NCBI GenBank assembly: GCA_024398615.1
Contig: JAKSIU010000003.1
Location: 61,838-125,837 of the forward strand
DNA: 64,000 nt
From: Bacteroidaceae bacterium
GTDB taxonomy: Bacteria; Bacteroidota; Bacteroidia; Bacteroidales; Bacteroidaceae
Direction of reading: 5' to 3'
The position numbers were made by a program, and so were the translations under genes. Under the pieces are notes generated by a model, which was not told where the DNA came from, made no database searches, and worked only from the letters and a program-made list of their open reading frames with translations. Shown here piece by piece: positions 10,467 through 18,862 of the stretch (position 1 is the stretch's first letter; each line of letters begins with the position of its first letter).

Positions 10467-11351
10467 ATGATAATCTGCAACGGCATTATAGAGGCCTCCA
10501 TCAGCGAAATGGGGGCTGAACTGACAAGTCTCAGACGTGTTGACGGCCAGTTTGAATATATCTGGCAGGCCGATGCCCGCTACTGGGCGCGTCATGCTCC
10601 AATGCTCTTTCCCATAGTCGGCAAGGTCTGGGACGGCCATTTCCAGGTTGACGGCCGCAGTTACCCCATGTCCCAGCATGGCTTTGCACGTGACAGCCGC
10701 TTTACCGTACTCTGTGCCCAGAGCGACTGCGTGACTCTGGCTCTGGAGTCCGATGCCGACTCTCTGGCCCGCTATCCGTTCCCTTTCCGCATTGAGGCCG
10801 AGTACCGTCTCGTAGACTGTTCGTTGGAAGTGTCATGGAGAGTGAAAAACACCGGTGAAAAGCCCATGTTCTTCCAGATAGGTGCTCATCCCGGATTCAA
10901 TCTGCCCGATTACGACCCTACTGATTTCATCCACGGCTATTTCCGTATGCTTTCAGGCGGTGAACCTGTCTGCAACCTGATTGTGGGCAAACTCACGGAA
11001 GACGGCTACCGCAGTGACGATGCCGGCCTGGTGTCGCTTGACAGTGACGCGTTCCTGCCCGTCACCCCGGGTCTGTTCGCCAACGATGCCCTGGTGCTTG
11101 AAGAGTACCAGACCGACTGCGTGGAACTGTATGACAAATATGGTGCCCAGCTGCTGAGCCTGGAATGTCCTGCCGCACCTGTGTGGGGCCTGTGGTCACC
11201 CCCTGCAAAGAACGCTCCGTTCGTCTGTATTGAGCCGTGGATGGGCCGCTGCGATGCCGCCGGTTTTGACGGTCCCATAGAGAACCGCGAATACATCAAT
11301 ACTCTCGAAGCGGGCAGGACATACCCCTTCGAGTACCGCATCACAATCTAG
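10467..11351 (+). CDS. aldose 1-epimerase (galactose mutarotase-like) family protein
   Basis: A 294-residue protein of the mutarotase superfamily, LacX-like branch, interconverting alpha and beta anomers of hexoses or acting on a sugar phosphate. Features are MGAELTSL near the start, QHGFARD with a conserved His, the catalytic-region motif GAHPGFNLP, and the late acidic segment FVCIEPWMGR carrying the probable catalytic Glu. No signal peptide, so it is cytoplasmic. It ends 4 bases inside the convergent Nudix gene. The sugar is unknown. Confidence 0.85.
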   Translation: MIICNGIIEASISEMGAELTSLRRVDGQFEYIWQADARYWARHAPMLFPIVGKVWDGHFQVDGRSYPMSQHGFARDSRFTVLCAQSDCVTLALESDADSLARYPFPFRIEAEYRLVDCSLEVSWRVKNTGEKPMFFQIGAHPGFNLPDYDPTDFIHGYFRMLSGGEPVCNLIVGKLTEDGYRSDDAGLVSLDSDAFLPVTPGLFANDALVLEEYQTDCVELYDKYGAQLLSLECPAAPVWGLWSPPAKNAPFVCIEPWMGRCDAAGFDGPIENREYINTLEAGRTYPFEYRITI

Positions 11352-11866
11352 TCCCTCTGGTCTTTTGAAAAGAAGCGCAGGTATTCCGATTCGAAGTTGG
11401 GGGTCAGAATGCCCTTTCCCATGGAGTCCAGTATCTCGCTGCGGGTCCAGAACCGGCCTCCGTCCAGTTCTTCCCTGTCAGGGTTGACCGGTCCGTCATG
11501 AACGGCTTGGAACACGTAAATCAGTTCTCGCTCACGGGCACTCTCGAAAACGTATTTTCCCAGCGGCAGGGCGTTATTGACGGTTATGCCAAGCTCTTCG
11601 GAGACCTCACGGCGGAATGCCTCATCGGTTGATTCACCGTAGGTAATGTGTCCGCCGCAGGACGTGTCCCAGCGGTCCGGCTGTATGAGTTTCCACTTGG
11701 GGCGGTGCTGCAGATACAGCCCGCCTTCGGAGTTGAACAGATGGAGATGGATAACCGGGTGCAGAACCTTGCATCCGCTGTGGGCCTGGCCTCTGAGAAT
11801 CTTTCCAATGACGTTCCCCGCCTCATCGACCACGGGGAACAGTTCATTGTCATTGTCACAGTTCAT
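11348..11866 (-). CDS. NUDIX hydrolase
   Basis: A pyrophosphohydrolase of 172 aa. The Nudix box is complete and regular: G72-x5-E78-x7-R86-E87-x2-E90-E91-x-G93. The N-terminal layout (FPVVDEAGNVIGKILRGQAHSG, then HPVIHLHLF) matches the YfcD/isopentenyl-diphosphate-isomerase-like Nudix subgroup found in Bacteroidetes. The substrate cannot be read from sequence. Its ATG shares bases with the stop codon of the serine hydrolase gene (11866), implying a three-gene unit running from the GH31 gene through the hydrolase to this gene. Confidence 0.88.
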   Translation of the reverse strand: MNCDNDNELFPVVDEAGNVIGKILRGQAHSGCKVLHPVIHLHLFNSEGGLYLQHRPKWKLIQPDRWDTSCGGHITYGESTDEAFRREVSEELGITVNNALPLGKYVFESARERELIYVFQAVHDGPVNPDREELDGGRFWTRSEILDSMGKGILTPNFESEYLRFFSKDQRD

Positions 11867-12924
11867 TACAGTGCGGGAATCAGGTGTTTCCAGATAATGT
11901 CCATGTAGGGCTGGTACTGGTTGGAGTCAGTGGTGAGGACCAGGACGGCATCCTTTTCGGGGAAGACCATGATGTACTGTCCGTTGGCTCCGTCAGCACG
12001 ATAGCCGCCATCGCTGCATATCCACATCTGGTAGCAGTAACCCTTGGCCCATTCGTTGTTGTCCTTTGTAATGCCCAGACGCGGCATGTCTTCAAGACGG
12101 GTGCCGGCAGGACCTGACTCGACCTTGTAGGTGGTCATCTGGCTTACCCAGTCCTCGGGAATGACCTGACGGCCGTTCCACTTGCCGTTCTGGAGCAGGC
12201 ACTGACCCATGCGTGCCATGTCCTCGGTCTTCAGATGGAGGCCCCATCCGCCACAGCTGATGCCCTGCACCTGATCCCATTCGGGCTTTTCTATGCCGAG
12301 TGGCTGCCACAGACGTTCGTCCAGCCAGTCGTTCATGTTCTGCCCGGTCAGTCTGGTTATGATGGCCGACAGCATATAAGTGCCCACCGAGTTATAGACG
12401 AAATATGTGCCGGGCTTATGCAGGACGGGAAACTCTATGAATCCGCGCACCCAGTCATCGGACTGGAATGTGTTGAAGTTGATGGCCACGTCATGGCCGC
12501 AGGTCATGGTAAGCAGGTCGCGGACGGTTATGGCGGCCAGGTTCTCGCTGACTTCCTGGGGCAGCTTGTCCGGGAAGAAGCTTATCATGGTGTCATCGAG
12601 GGTCAGGAGCCCTTCTTCAATGGCAAAACCTATTGCGGTTGCGGTGAAGGTCTTGCTCACCGACCACATCATGTGCGGCATGTCGGCCGACTGGCCGTTG
12701 TACCAGCGCTCTTCCACCACCTTGCCGTGCTTGAGCACCATGATGCTGTGGAGGGTGATATGGTCGCGGCCTTTCGGTTCGGTCTGTGTGGCCTCATAGA
12801 AGGCATCGACTGCTGCTGACAGTTCCGTACTGGCCTTTCCGCGCGGAAGGTCATTCTGCTGTGATGGCCGGCATGCTGCCAGCAGGGCTGCTGCGGTGAG
12901 CAGTATGGCGTCTATTGCTTTCAT
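11866..12924 (-). CDS. serine hydrolase, beta-lactamase/class C family lipoprotein
   Basis: A 352-residue penicillin-binding-protein-like serine hydrolase. The N-terminus MKAIDAILLTAAALLAAC carries a lipobox (LAAC), so it is probably anchored at the outer envelope. The catalytic SxxK is SVSK within WSVSKTFTA, and YNS provides the YxN motif. An HxG-like third motif is not evident. It overlaps the GH31 stop by 4 bases, so the two are probably cotranslated. Family members include esterases and D-amino peptidases, so the substrate is open. Confidence 0.85.
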   Translation of the reverse strand: MKAIDAILLTAAALLAACRPSQQNDLPRGKASTELSAAVDAFYEATQTEPKGRDHITLHSIMVLKHGKVVEERWYNGQSADMPHMMWSVSKTFTATAIGFAIEEGLLTLDDTMISFFPDKLPQEVSENLAAITVRDLLTMTCGHDVAINFNTFQSDDWVRGFIEFPVLHKPGTYFVYNSVGTYMLSAIITRLTGQNMNDWLDERLWQPLGIEKPEWDQVQGISCGGWGLHLKTEDMARMGQCLLQNGKWNGRQVIPEDWVSQMTTYKVESGPAGTRLEDMPRLGITKDNNEWAKGYCYQMWICSDGGYRADGANGQYIMVFPEKDAVLVLTTDSNQYQPYMDIIWKHLIPAL

Positions 12925-15290
12925 TTTTCAAACAGTGATGTGAATTTTTCTCCAAGACCGAAAACGGGGATGTAGTCAAGGCTGGCGGGAACAGTCACAT
13001 ACATGCCGCCCTTGCCGGTGTCGTAGCCTGTTCCGTTGATGAGGTCGTACCAGGTCTTGTCGGACTTTGGCAGATAGACCTTCCATTCCTTCACACCCGG
13101 TTCGGTGATGGGACATACCAGGATTGACGGACCGAACATGAACTCGGTCTGCTGCCTGAGGGCCTCTTCATCGTTGGGGAAGTCGAATACGAGCGGACGC
13201 ATAAGTGTGTAGTCCTTCTCGCTGACCTTTCTGGCATTCTCCAGGATGTAGGGCATGAGACGGTATCTCAGCTTTATCTGGTTTACATAGATATCCCGGG
13301 TCTGTTCCGGATAGCGCCAGGGTTCGGTCTGGCTCATGTAGCCGTGAACGCGCATGAAGGGAAGGAAGACCGATGCCTGTATCCAGCGGAGCATTCGCTC
13401 CTGATATTCGGCATCCTGATACTGGTTTCCCGGACGGAAGAATCCGCCTGCATCGTATGTCCACCAGGGCTGGCCGGTAGCCATGAGTGACAGACCTCCG
13501 GCAATCTGACGGCGCAGGGTCTCCCAGTCATTGCCTACATCGCCTGACCAGTTGATGGCTCCGTAACGCTGGATTCCGGTGAATCCGCTGCGGGTCAGAA
13601 TCATTGGGTCACGGTCGGGCTGGTCCTTGCGGAGTCCGTTGTATACGGTATGGTTGACCATGTTGGGATATACGTTGCGGTAGAATTCGCCCGGGATTGT
13701 GCCTCCGGCAACCATGCGTCCCTTCAGGTCATCGTTCTCAGGTTCGGTAGCATCCTGCCACCATGCGTCAATGCCGGTCGGAAGCAGCTTCTCGCTGAAG
13801 TTCTTCCAGTACAGGGCGGCTGCATCGGGGTTGAAGAAATCAATCCAGTCCGTGCCGTCAATATAGTAGCCCTTTGCCAGCATTTCCTTGCCGACCTGGC
13901 AGTTCTTGTCAATCTTGGACCAGACGGAAAGCATGAGCTTCATGCCCATGTTGTGCAGGCTGTCGGTCATTGCCTTGGGGTCGGGGTACTTGCCCTCGTC
14001 AAACTGCATGGCGTTCCAGCCGTACTTGCCCCACCATTGCCAGTCCTGGACAATCACGTCAACCGGGATGTCGTCGGTGCGGAAGCGTGTGGCGTTCTCC
14101 AGAAGCTCGGCCTGGCTGTCATAGCGCTCGCGGCAGTGAATGTAACCGAAAGCCCACTCGGGCATGGCCGGAACATGACCTGTGGCCTGACGGAAGGCCG
14201 ATATGATTTCATCGGCATTTCCGGCAAATACGGTATAGTCAAGTGCTGTGGCTACCGGGCTTGAGAAGACGGTCCGGTCTGTAACCTTGCGGACTCCAAC
14301 GCTTGGCTTGTCACCGCGTGATCCGCTCACCTTGACAGTATGTGTTCCCTTATTGAGGCTTACAATGGCCGATGTTGTTGGCGGAAGCCAGGTGTTGTTG
14401 ACATCAAATACCGTGTCACCGTCAATGGTCATGAACTGCTTGCGTGCCATGGACTGGCCTACGTCAAGGAGAATGGAATACTCTCCATCGGCATCAATCT
14501 CTATCTCGCCTGTGAAATCGTTGAAGGAACGGCGTTCGCGCACGTTACCCAGAGTACCGGTTGCATTGACGGTCACGGTCTGGCCGCTTTCGGCTCCCTG
14601 CTGCAGCTGGACGGTAAAGTCGCTGGGATTGTAGTCAGTCAGTCCGTAGTTGTTCCAGAGCAATCCGTATCCCTTGTTGGAGATTATCATGGGGATGGAA
14701 ATCTGGGTGTTGACCTGGGTCAGACGGCGGGTCAGTCCGCGGTTGTTCAGATATCCGTCCTGGAACTGTCCCAGACCGGTTATGAATTCGTCGGCATCGG
14801 ACTTGAAGCCCTGACTTACTGCAAGCGAATTCAGGCTGCCGGTCTTGCCCACGGTGATGCTGCGTGTGTCAGGTGCCTCTTCCAGAATGACCTTGCCGTC
14901 CTTGTCACGGAAGGTCAGCAGGCCGTTTGTGCGGTCCAGTGTGACTGCCATTCCGTTCCTGCCTGTAGAGAACTTGAATTCCTGACCCTTCATGACGCTC
15001 AGATCGGTCAGTGTCCCGTTGTCCTGTCCGGATGCGTCCTGCGTGTAGACCAGTTCTTCAAGCTGGGGCAGATCGACATTCTGCGGAATGCGGCGTATGC
15101 GGATGGCGTTATCAGACAGCGAGGTGACCATAAGCTTACAGTCACTGAGCGGAATCACGTATGTGGCTCCGTTGCCCATCTGTGTTTCTGTTATGTTACG
15201 ATTTGCGGTCCTGTTTCTGGTGGCGCAGCCCAGCATTGTCAGTGCTGCTGTCCCCAATGCGATTACAGTAAGTGCGATAGACTTTCTCAT
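12921..15290 (-). CDS. GH31 family glycosidase lipoprotein with PA14-like insert (alpha-xylosidase/alpha-glucosidase)
   Basis: A 789-residue glycoside hydrolase. The N-terminus has a lipoprotein signal ending LTMLGC. The N-terminal beta-sandwich is interrupted by a segment about residues 240-320 (GEIEIDADGEYSILLDVG to NKGTHTVKVSG) resembling the PA14-like insert of Bacteroides xyloglucan alpha-xylosidases. The GH31 barrel contains IVQDWQWWGKYGWNAM and the nucleophile motif WWQDATEPEN. A C-terminal beta domain follows. Activity is likely alpha-xylosidase or alpha-glucosidase; no SusC/SusD pair is nearby, so it is not in a classical polysaccharide utilisation locus here. A -7 box TATTTTTG lies at 15332-15339 upstream on the minus strand. 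Confidence 0.9.
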   Translation of the reverse strand: MRKSIALTVIALGTAALTMLGCATRNRTANRNITETQMGNGATYVIPLSDCKLMVTSLSDNAIRIRRIPQNVDLPQLEELVYTQDASGQDNGTLTDLSVMKGQEFKFSTGRNGMAVTLDRTNGLLTFRDKDGKVILEEAPDTRSITVGKTGSLNSLAVSQGFKSDADEFITGLGQFQDGYLNNRGLTRRLTQVNTQISIPMIISNKGYGLLWNNYGLTDYNPSDFTVQLQQGAESGQTVTVNATGTLGNVRERRSFNDFTGEIEIDADGEYSILLDVGQSMARKQFMTIDGDTVFDVNNTWLPPTTSAIVSLNKGTHTVKVSGSRGDKPSVGVRKVTDRTVFSSPVATALDYTVFAGNADEIISAFRQATGHVPAMPEWAFGYIHCRERYDSQAELLENATRFRTDDIPVDVIVQDWQWWGKYGWNAMQFDEGKYPDPKAMTDSLHNMGMKLMLSVWSKIDKNCQVGKEMLAKGYYIDGTDWIDFFNPDAAALYWKNFSEKLLPTGIDAWWQDATEPENDDLKGRMVAGGTIPGEFYRNVYPNMVNHTVYNGLRKDQPDRDPMILTRSGFTGIQRYGAINWSGDVGNDWETLRRQIAGGLSLMATGQPWWTYDAGGFFRPGNQYQDAEYQERMLRWIQASVFLPFMRVHGYMSQTEPWRYPEQTRDIYVNQIKLRYRLMPYILENARKVSEKDYTLMRPLVFDFPNDEEALRQQTEFMFGPSILVCPITEPGVKEWKVYLPKSDKTWYDLINGTGYDTGKGGMYVTVPASLDYIPVFGLGEKFTSLFEK

Positions 15291-15385
15291 GACTGATGTT
15301 CAATTAGTTGGCAATTTCCGATTAGTATGCGCAAAAATAAGGATAAGTTTCGTTATAATCCATCATTTTGGACAATGTTTCCTCC

Positions 15386-15428
15386 AAAACGGATGAGGGC
15401 CGGTCACTGCAGCGGCCGGCCCTCATCC
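15386..15428 (-). terminator. terminator of small secreted-protein gene, copy A
   Basis: Inverted repeat GGATGAGGGCCGG ... CCGGCCCTCATCC after the stop of the 15460-15813 gene, followed on the minus strand by a short TTTT run. The 3' arm belongs to the duplicated block; the rest differs from copy B, so the hairpin is conserved while its loop is not. Confidence 0.6.
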
Positions 15429-15459
15429 AGATAATCAAAAATCCAATCTCAAAACTCTT

Positions 15460-15813
15460 TTACTTTGCAATGCGTCCGTTTATGTATTCCATGGAAATGC
15501 TGTTCATTGCGACCTCATTCTGCTCGGTTACCAGGACCTCGCTGAACTTCTCGGTGTAGACGTCCTTGATGTCCTCGATCTTGGCGGTCTTGCGCTCGTC
15601 ACTCATGTCCTTTGCACATACGTTCTGTATTTCGCTCAGGAGCTTCTGGTACATGGGGATGAAGCTCTGTGCATCGTCCTGGCTGAGCTGTGCCACCACC
15701 TGCTCGATGCCTGTGAGCTCGTCCTGGCTCTGTTCTGTTACCACGTTCTGTGCGTTTACGTTTGCTACTGCGAAAACTGCTGCCAATGCTGCTGCGAAAA
15801 TGTTCTTTTTCAT
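15460..15813 (-). CDS. small secreted protein of unknown function, copy A
   Basis: A 117-aa protein identical to that at 18381-18734. Residues 1-21 are a clear signal peptide ending VNAQ, so the mature protein of about 96 aa is periplasmic or outer-membrane associated. The mature part is acidic and helical-looking (QSQDELTGIEQVVAQLSQDDA, then KLLSEIQNVCAKDMSDERKT), with one Cys near residue 68. I recognise no domain. A strong terminator follows. Identical duplication with the upstream region suggests dosage or very recent copying rather than divergence of function. Confidence 0.75.
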   Translation of the reverse strand: MKKNIFAAALAAVFAVANVNAQNVVTEQSQDELTGIEQVVAQLSQDDAQSFIPMYQKLLSEIQNVCAKDMSDERKTAKIEDIKDVYTEKFSEVLVTEQNEVAMNSISMEYINGRIAK

Positions 15814-15925
15814 AATTCTTATTTTTTTGTTTTTGTTTTCCGTTTGTGACCGCTCTTGTTCCGCGGTGTTCGCAAATAAGAGTTGTAAAGTGTTCGAAAG
15901 TTAAGCCGAAAGGTTAAACAATTGT

Positions 15926-15941
15926 GTTTTGTTAACAAAAC
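15926..15941. promoter_or_regulatory. 16-bp perfect palindrome upstream of copy A
   Basis: GTTTTGTTAACAAAAC reads the same on both strands and lies about 110 bases upstream of the copy A start; it is preserved in copy B. It is a candidate binding site for a dimeric regulator, by inference only. Confidence 0.4.
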
Positions 15942-16080
15942 GATTAACAAATGAACAAATAGGAGAAATGCACTTAAACAACTAGAGAACAATGTTATAG
16001 CAACAAACAAGGTAATAAATATGCAAAATATATAATTGATAAAATAACAATTAATTATTCCCTATCATTACTTTGTACCA

Positions 16081-16112
16081 TTTGTTAGGAACGGTAAAAA
16101 CCTGTACTTTAG
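16081..16112 (+). promoter_or_regulatory. promoter of the AlaX-like gene
   Basis: TTTG at 16081-16084, a 20-base spacer, then TACTTTAG at 16105-16112, one base off the TAnnTTTG consensus. The start codon is 31 bases downstream. Confidence 0.55.
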
Positions 16113-16142
16113 CAAACCTATGAATCTTTAAAGACAATCTTT

Positions 16143-16607
16143 ATGGAAGAACCGGTGCTCAACGCGCATAACAAGGATGAATTTCCGCCTGCACATACTG
16201 CAGAACATATCCTGAACCGGACAATGGACAACATGTTCCATTGCGGGCGTTCAAAAGTGAACCATATAGAGCGGAAGAAAAGCAAGTGCAACTATGTGAT
16301 GGACAGGGCGCTCACTGAAGAAGAGGTGCGACAGGTCGAAGCCAGGGTCAATGAGATTATCGCACAGGACCTTCCGGTGACAGCCAGGTATGTTACCCGT
16401 AATGAGATTCCTGCAGGAATTGACCTGAGCCGTCTGCCGGCCGATGCCAGCGAGACGCTCCGTCTGGTATATGTGGGTGACTATGACGTGTGCCCGTGTC
16501 TGGGCTCACATGTGGAACATACCGCTCAGATTGGCGAATTCCGCATAACCAGCACCAGCTTTGCCGAGGGCAGCTTCAGGATAGTGTTCCGCCTTTCCGT
16601 TCAGTAG
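16143..16607 (+). CDS. AlaX-like tRNA editing protein (threonyl/alanyl-tRNA synthetase second additional domain)
   Basis: A free-standing 154-aa homologue of the AlaRS/ThrRS editing domain, which hydrolyses mischarged tRNA (for example Ser-tRNA-Ala) in the cytoplasm. The zinc-binding set is present: H18-x3-H22 in HTAEHIL, and C119-x3-H123 in CLGSH. The glycine-rich N-terminal part of longer AlaX proteins is missing, so it matches the short class. The substrate is not determined by sequence. It converges with the AlkZ-like gene, overlapping it by 7 bases, and lies between the two copies of the direct repeat. Confidence 0.85.
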   Translation: MEEPVLNAHNKDEFPPAHTAEHILNRTMDNMFHCGRSKVNHIERKKSKCNYVMDRALTEEEVRQVEARVNEIIAQDLPVTARYVTRNEIPAGIDLSRLPADASETLRLVYVGDYDVCPCLGSHVEHTAQIGEFRITSTSFAEGSFRIVFRLSVQ

Positions 16608-17617
16608 CTGCTGTACCTGTCCCATTCCCGGGAAAGATCCAGCTGTGCGTTTCCGTCAAACAGACTGTACTGGAGGGTCTTTCTGAACGGGCTCCAGTTT
16701 CCGCATACCGTACCGTCATGAACGACAATGGGGTAGAAAATGCCGCTGTTGTTGTGTGCCTTGTGGCTGTATTCAGGCGGCAGCACCACATCCCGGCTCT
16801 TGTAAGCTATAAGATATTCGTCGTAGGGTGGGACAAGCAGGACGCTTCCTTTCCTGAATCCGTGTGTGCGGCATGATTCATGGATCAGGAATTCGCGTCC
16901 ATGCCATTTTTCAGCATGCAGTTCCTGGCTTATCAGTTCCATGCCTCTGCGGCAGTCCGATGCGCCCAGCCCGCTCCACCACACAAAGTCCTCAAAGGTG
17001 GCGGGGCATCGGCTTTGGAAATACTTGCGGGCCATAAGGGCAAGCGATTCGTCCCTTCCAATGGTGTTCGCGGTCTCGGGGGCCAGCCGGTAGGTCGCCT
17101 TCCTGTCATCGAGCAGGCCGCTGGTCAGCACACCGAGCAGTTCGTTGAAACGTATGTGGTATGAAAGCCGGTGCTTGTCCATGAGTATGTCCCTTTCCGT
17201 CAGTGCCTGGGCGAAATCCTGTTCCGTCACGCTGTCTTTGGAGCCGGCAGTCTCTATGATGATGTCCCTTATATGCCGCTGCTCGTCATTCGGTATGTCA
17301 ATCCTGTTGGCCTTCATCCAGCCTGTAATCACAGCCTTGGCCTTTGGTGCGAACAGCTCCATCATCCAGGGACGGTCGGTGGCGGTGATGAGCTGCCAGG
17401 TTCCACGCATAAGATGCTGGCGCATTATGGCTCCGCTGTCATAAGCCTTGCGGAAAGCCTCGATTGAGGGTCTGGAGGTGCGCATTGCCACTGCCCAGCG
17501 CATCATCCTGTACTCCTGGGCCTGCATGGCGCCCATGTGTGCCACCACCTGTACTGGACTGGAGTACTGTGGAGCCGCCAGCTGCTGGTTGAGAAGTCTT
17601 GCCGTAACCGGATTCAT
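16601..17617 (-). CDS. winged-helix DNA glycosylase of the AlkZ/YcaQ (HTH_42) family
   Basis: A 338-residue protein with tandem winged-helix sequence typical of PF06224. Members unhook DNA interstrand crosslinks or remove bulky alkyl adducts; Streptomyces AlkZ protects against azinomycin B. The catalytic Q-x-Q motif of the AlkZ branch is visible as Q32-A33-Q34 (MGAMQAQEY). Other family marks are RGTWQLITATDRPWM and the late segment VLLVPPYDEYLIAYKSR. The start is fixed by a -7 box ending four bases before the ATG. In this setting it may be a self-standing repair gene; no toxin biosynthesis genes are nearby. Confidence 0.82.
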   Translation of the reverse strand: MNPVTARLLNQQLAAPQYSSPVQVVAHMGAMQAQEYRMMRWAVAMRTSRPSIEAFRKAYDSGAIMRQHLMRGTWQLITATDRPWMMELFAPKAKAVITGWMKANRIDIPNDEQRHIRDIIIETAGSKDSVTEQDFAQALTERDILMDKHRLSYHIRFNELLGVLTSGLLDDRKATYRLAPETANTIGRDESLALMARKYFQSRCPATFEDFVWWSGLGASDCRRGMELISQELHAEKWHGREFLIHESCRTHGFRKGSVLLVPPYDEYLIAYKSRDVVLPPEYSHKAHNNSGIFYPIVVHDGTVCGNWSPFRKTLQYSLFDGNAQLDLSREWDRYSSY

Positions 17618-17621
17618 GCTG

Positions 17622-17652
17622 CAAAGTTAAAGATTCTCATCCAGAACATAAA
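17622..17652 (-). promoter_or_regulatory. promoter of the AlkZ-like gene, near-leaderless
   Basis: On the minus strand TTTA (17652-17649), 19 bases, then TAACTTTG (17629-17622). The ATG (17617-17615) starts only four bases after the -7 box, so the transcript would begin at or just before the start codon. Confidence 0.5.
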
Positions 17653-17766
17653 GCACTCCGCTGCTGCGCGTCAAGTCCGATACGTTTACGGCATCATCAG
17701 CCAAACTTATATTCGTCTAGATTATATATGCTCCATTTCATCATGGCTGCAAAGATAATTCCGGCC

Positions 17767-18204
17767 TTACCAGGACAGCATGATGCGGAAAGTCATGGGA
17801 TCAGGGACATCGCCCGAGAAGTCGCTGTCTGTGACGAAGACGGTCACCCCACCGTTATAGTACTCGAAATCGATGGTACGGGTCCATAACTGGCCATCGG
17901 CATTCTCGTAGTGACGAACGCATGGCAGAGGCGTCTGCGTGTTGCTGTTGACGAACAGGTAGCAGTTCACCAGACCTCCGCGCATAATCTCATAATCCAG
18001 TCTGGGCACTCTGATATCGGCCATGTAGTACGAGTTCAGGCCGTCCCTGTCGCTCACCTTTGTCCAACGGTTTACGTCGAATTCACCGCTGTACCAGCAT
18101 GCGTCTTCAGTGCATTGGTCCCGAAGAGCGAATGTGTCACTCTCGCTGCAAGAAGCCAGTCCGATTGTGGCAAGTACTATTGCTGTAATGATACGTGTTT
18201 TCAT
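17767..18204 (-). CDS. hypothetical lipoprotein
   Basis: A 145-aa protein with lipoprotein signal MKTRIITAIVLATIGLASC (lipobox LASC at Cys19). The mature part looks all-beta (WTRTIDFEYYNGGVTVFVTDSDF, with two Cys before residue 40 that could pair) and has no family I can name. It is a stand-alone gene with a weak upstream box CATCTTTG on the minus strand near 18222-18229. It lies between the two 639-bp repeats. Confidence 0.7.
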   Translation of the reverse strand: MKTRIITAIVLATIGLASCSESDTFALRDQCTEDACWYSGEFDVNRWTKVSDRDGLNSYYMADIRVPRLDYEIMRGGLVNCYLFVNSNTQTPLPCVRHYENADGQLWTRTIDFEYYNGGVTVFVTDSDFSGDVPDPMTFRIMLSW

Positions 18205-18308
18205 ATTACCCTGTATTTTTGTTTACCGCAAAGATGGCAGGGTAAAAATCCCCCTGAAAGGGAAATTTCCTAAATGATTCGGGGAATTTGTCCTGACGTA
18301 TCAAAGTG

Positions 18309-18347
18309 AAAAACGAATGAGGGCCGATCTTCCCGACCGGCCCTCAT
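18309..18347 (-). terminator. Rho-independent terminator, copy B
   Basis: Stem ATGAGGGCC / GGCCCTCAT, then on the minus strand a TTTTT run (plus-strand AAAAA at 18309-18313). It ends the copy B small-protein gene and has a better T tract than copy A. Confidence 0.8.
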
Positions 18348-18380
18348 CCAGATAATCAAAAATCCAATCTCAAAACTCTT

Positions 18381-18734
18381 TTACTTTGCAATGCGTCCGT
18401 TTATGTATTCCATGGAAATGCTGTTCATTGCGACCTCATTCTGCTCGGTTACCAGGACCTCGCTGAACTTCTCGGTGTAGACGTCCTTGATGTCCTCGAT
18501 CTTGGCGGTCTTGCGCTCGTCACTCATGTCCTTTGCACATACGTTCTGTATTTCGCTCAGGAGCTTCTGGTACATGGGGATGAAGCTCTGTGCATCGTCC
18601 TGGCTGAGCTGTGCCACCACCTGCTCGATGCCTGTGAGCTCGTCCTGGCTCTGTTCTGTTACCACGTTCTGTGCGTTTACGTTTGCTACTGCGAAAACTG
18701 CTGCCAATGCTGCTGCGAAAATGTTCTTTTTCAT
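18381..18734 (-). CDS. small secreted protein of unknown function, copy B
   Basis: Encodes the same 117 residues as the gene at 15460-15813, with signal peptide ending VNAQ and an acidic helical mature region. The coding DNA also appears identical, so the copies are recent or kept alike by gene conversion. Its own terminator and the full upstream region are present, so both copies are probably expressed. No function is recognised. Confidence 0.75.
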   Translation of the reverse strand: MKKNIFAAALAAVFAVANVNAQNVVTEQSQDELTGIEQVVAQLSQDDAQSFIPMYQKLLSEIQNVCAKDMSDERKTAKIEDIKDVYTEKFSEVLVTEQNEVAMNSISMEYINGRIAK

Positions 18735-18846
18735 AATTCTTATTTTTTTGTTTTTGTTTTCCGTTTGTGACCGCTCTTGTTCCGCGGTGTTCGCAAATAA
18801 GAGTTGTAAAGTGTTCGAAAGTTAAGCCGAAAGGTTAAACAATTGT

Positions 18847-18862
18847 GTTTTGTTAACAAAAC
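18847..18862. promoter_or_regulatory. 16-bp perfect palindrome upstream of copy B
   Basis: Same GTTTTGTTAACAAAAC as at 15926-15941, at the same distance from the gene. Candidate operator. Confidence 0.4.

Larger units (their letters stand above)
15416..16054. repeat. 639-bp direct repeat, copy A
   Basis: Matches 18337-18975 at a constant offset of 2921 bases, starting in the terminator stem and ending at AACAATTAA. I found no difference inside the coding sequence; the few mismatches (for example GAACAAATAGGAG against GAACAAACAGAAG, CTAGAG against CTAGAA, TATAATTG against TATGATTG) all lie in the upstream noncoding part. It includes the gene, its leader and about 240 bases of upstream AT-rich DNA. 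The 15814-16142 gene-free stretch is explained by this block plus the promoter of the next gene. Confidence 0.93.

Noticed and set aside
12921-15290. A polysaccharide utilisation locus around the two GH31 genes
   Set aside because: No SusC/SusD pair, no regulator and 13 kb between the two genes; they are isolated glycosidase genes here.
14340-15296. 318-aa plus-strand open frame
   Set aside because: Antisense shadow of the GH31 gene with hydrophobic/Cys-rich text typical of reverse reading.
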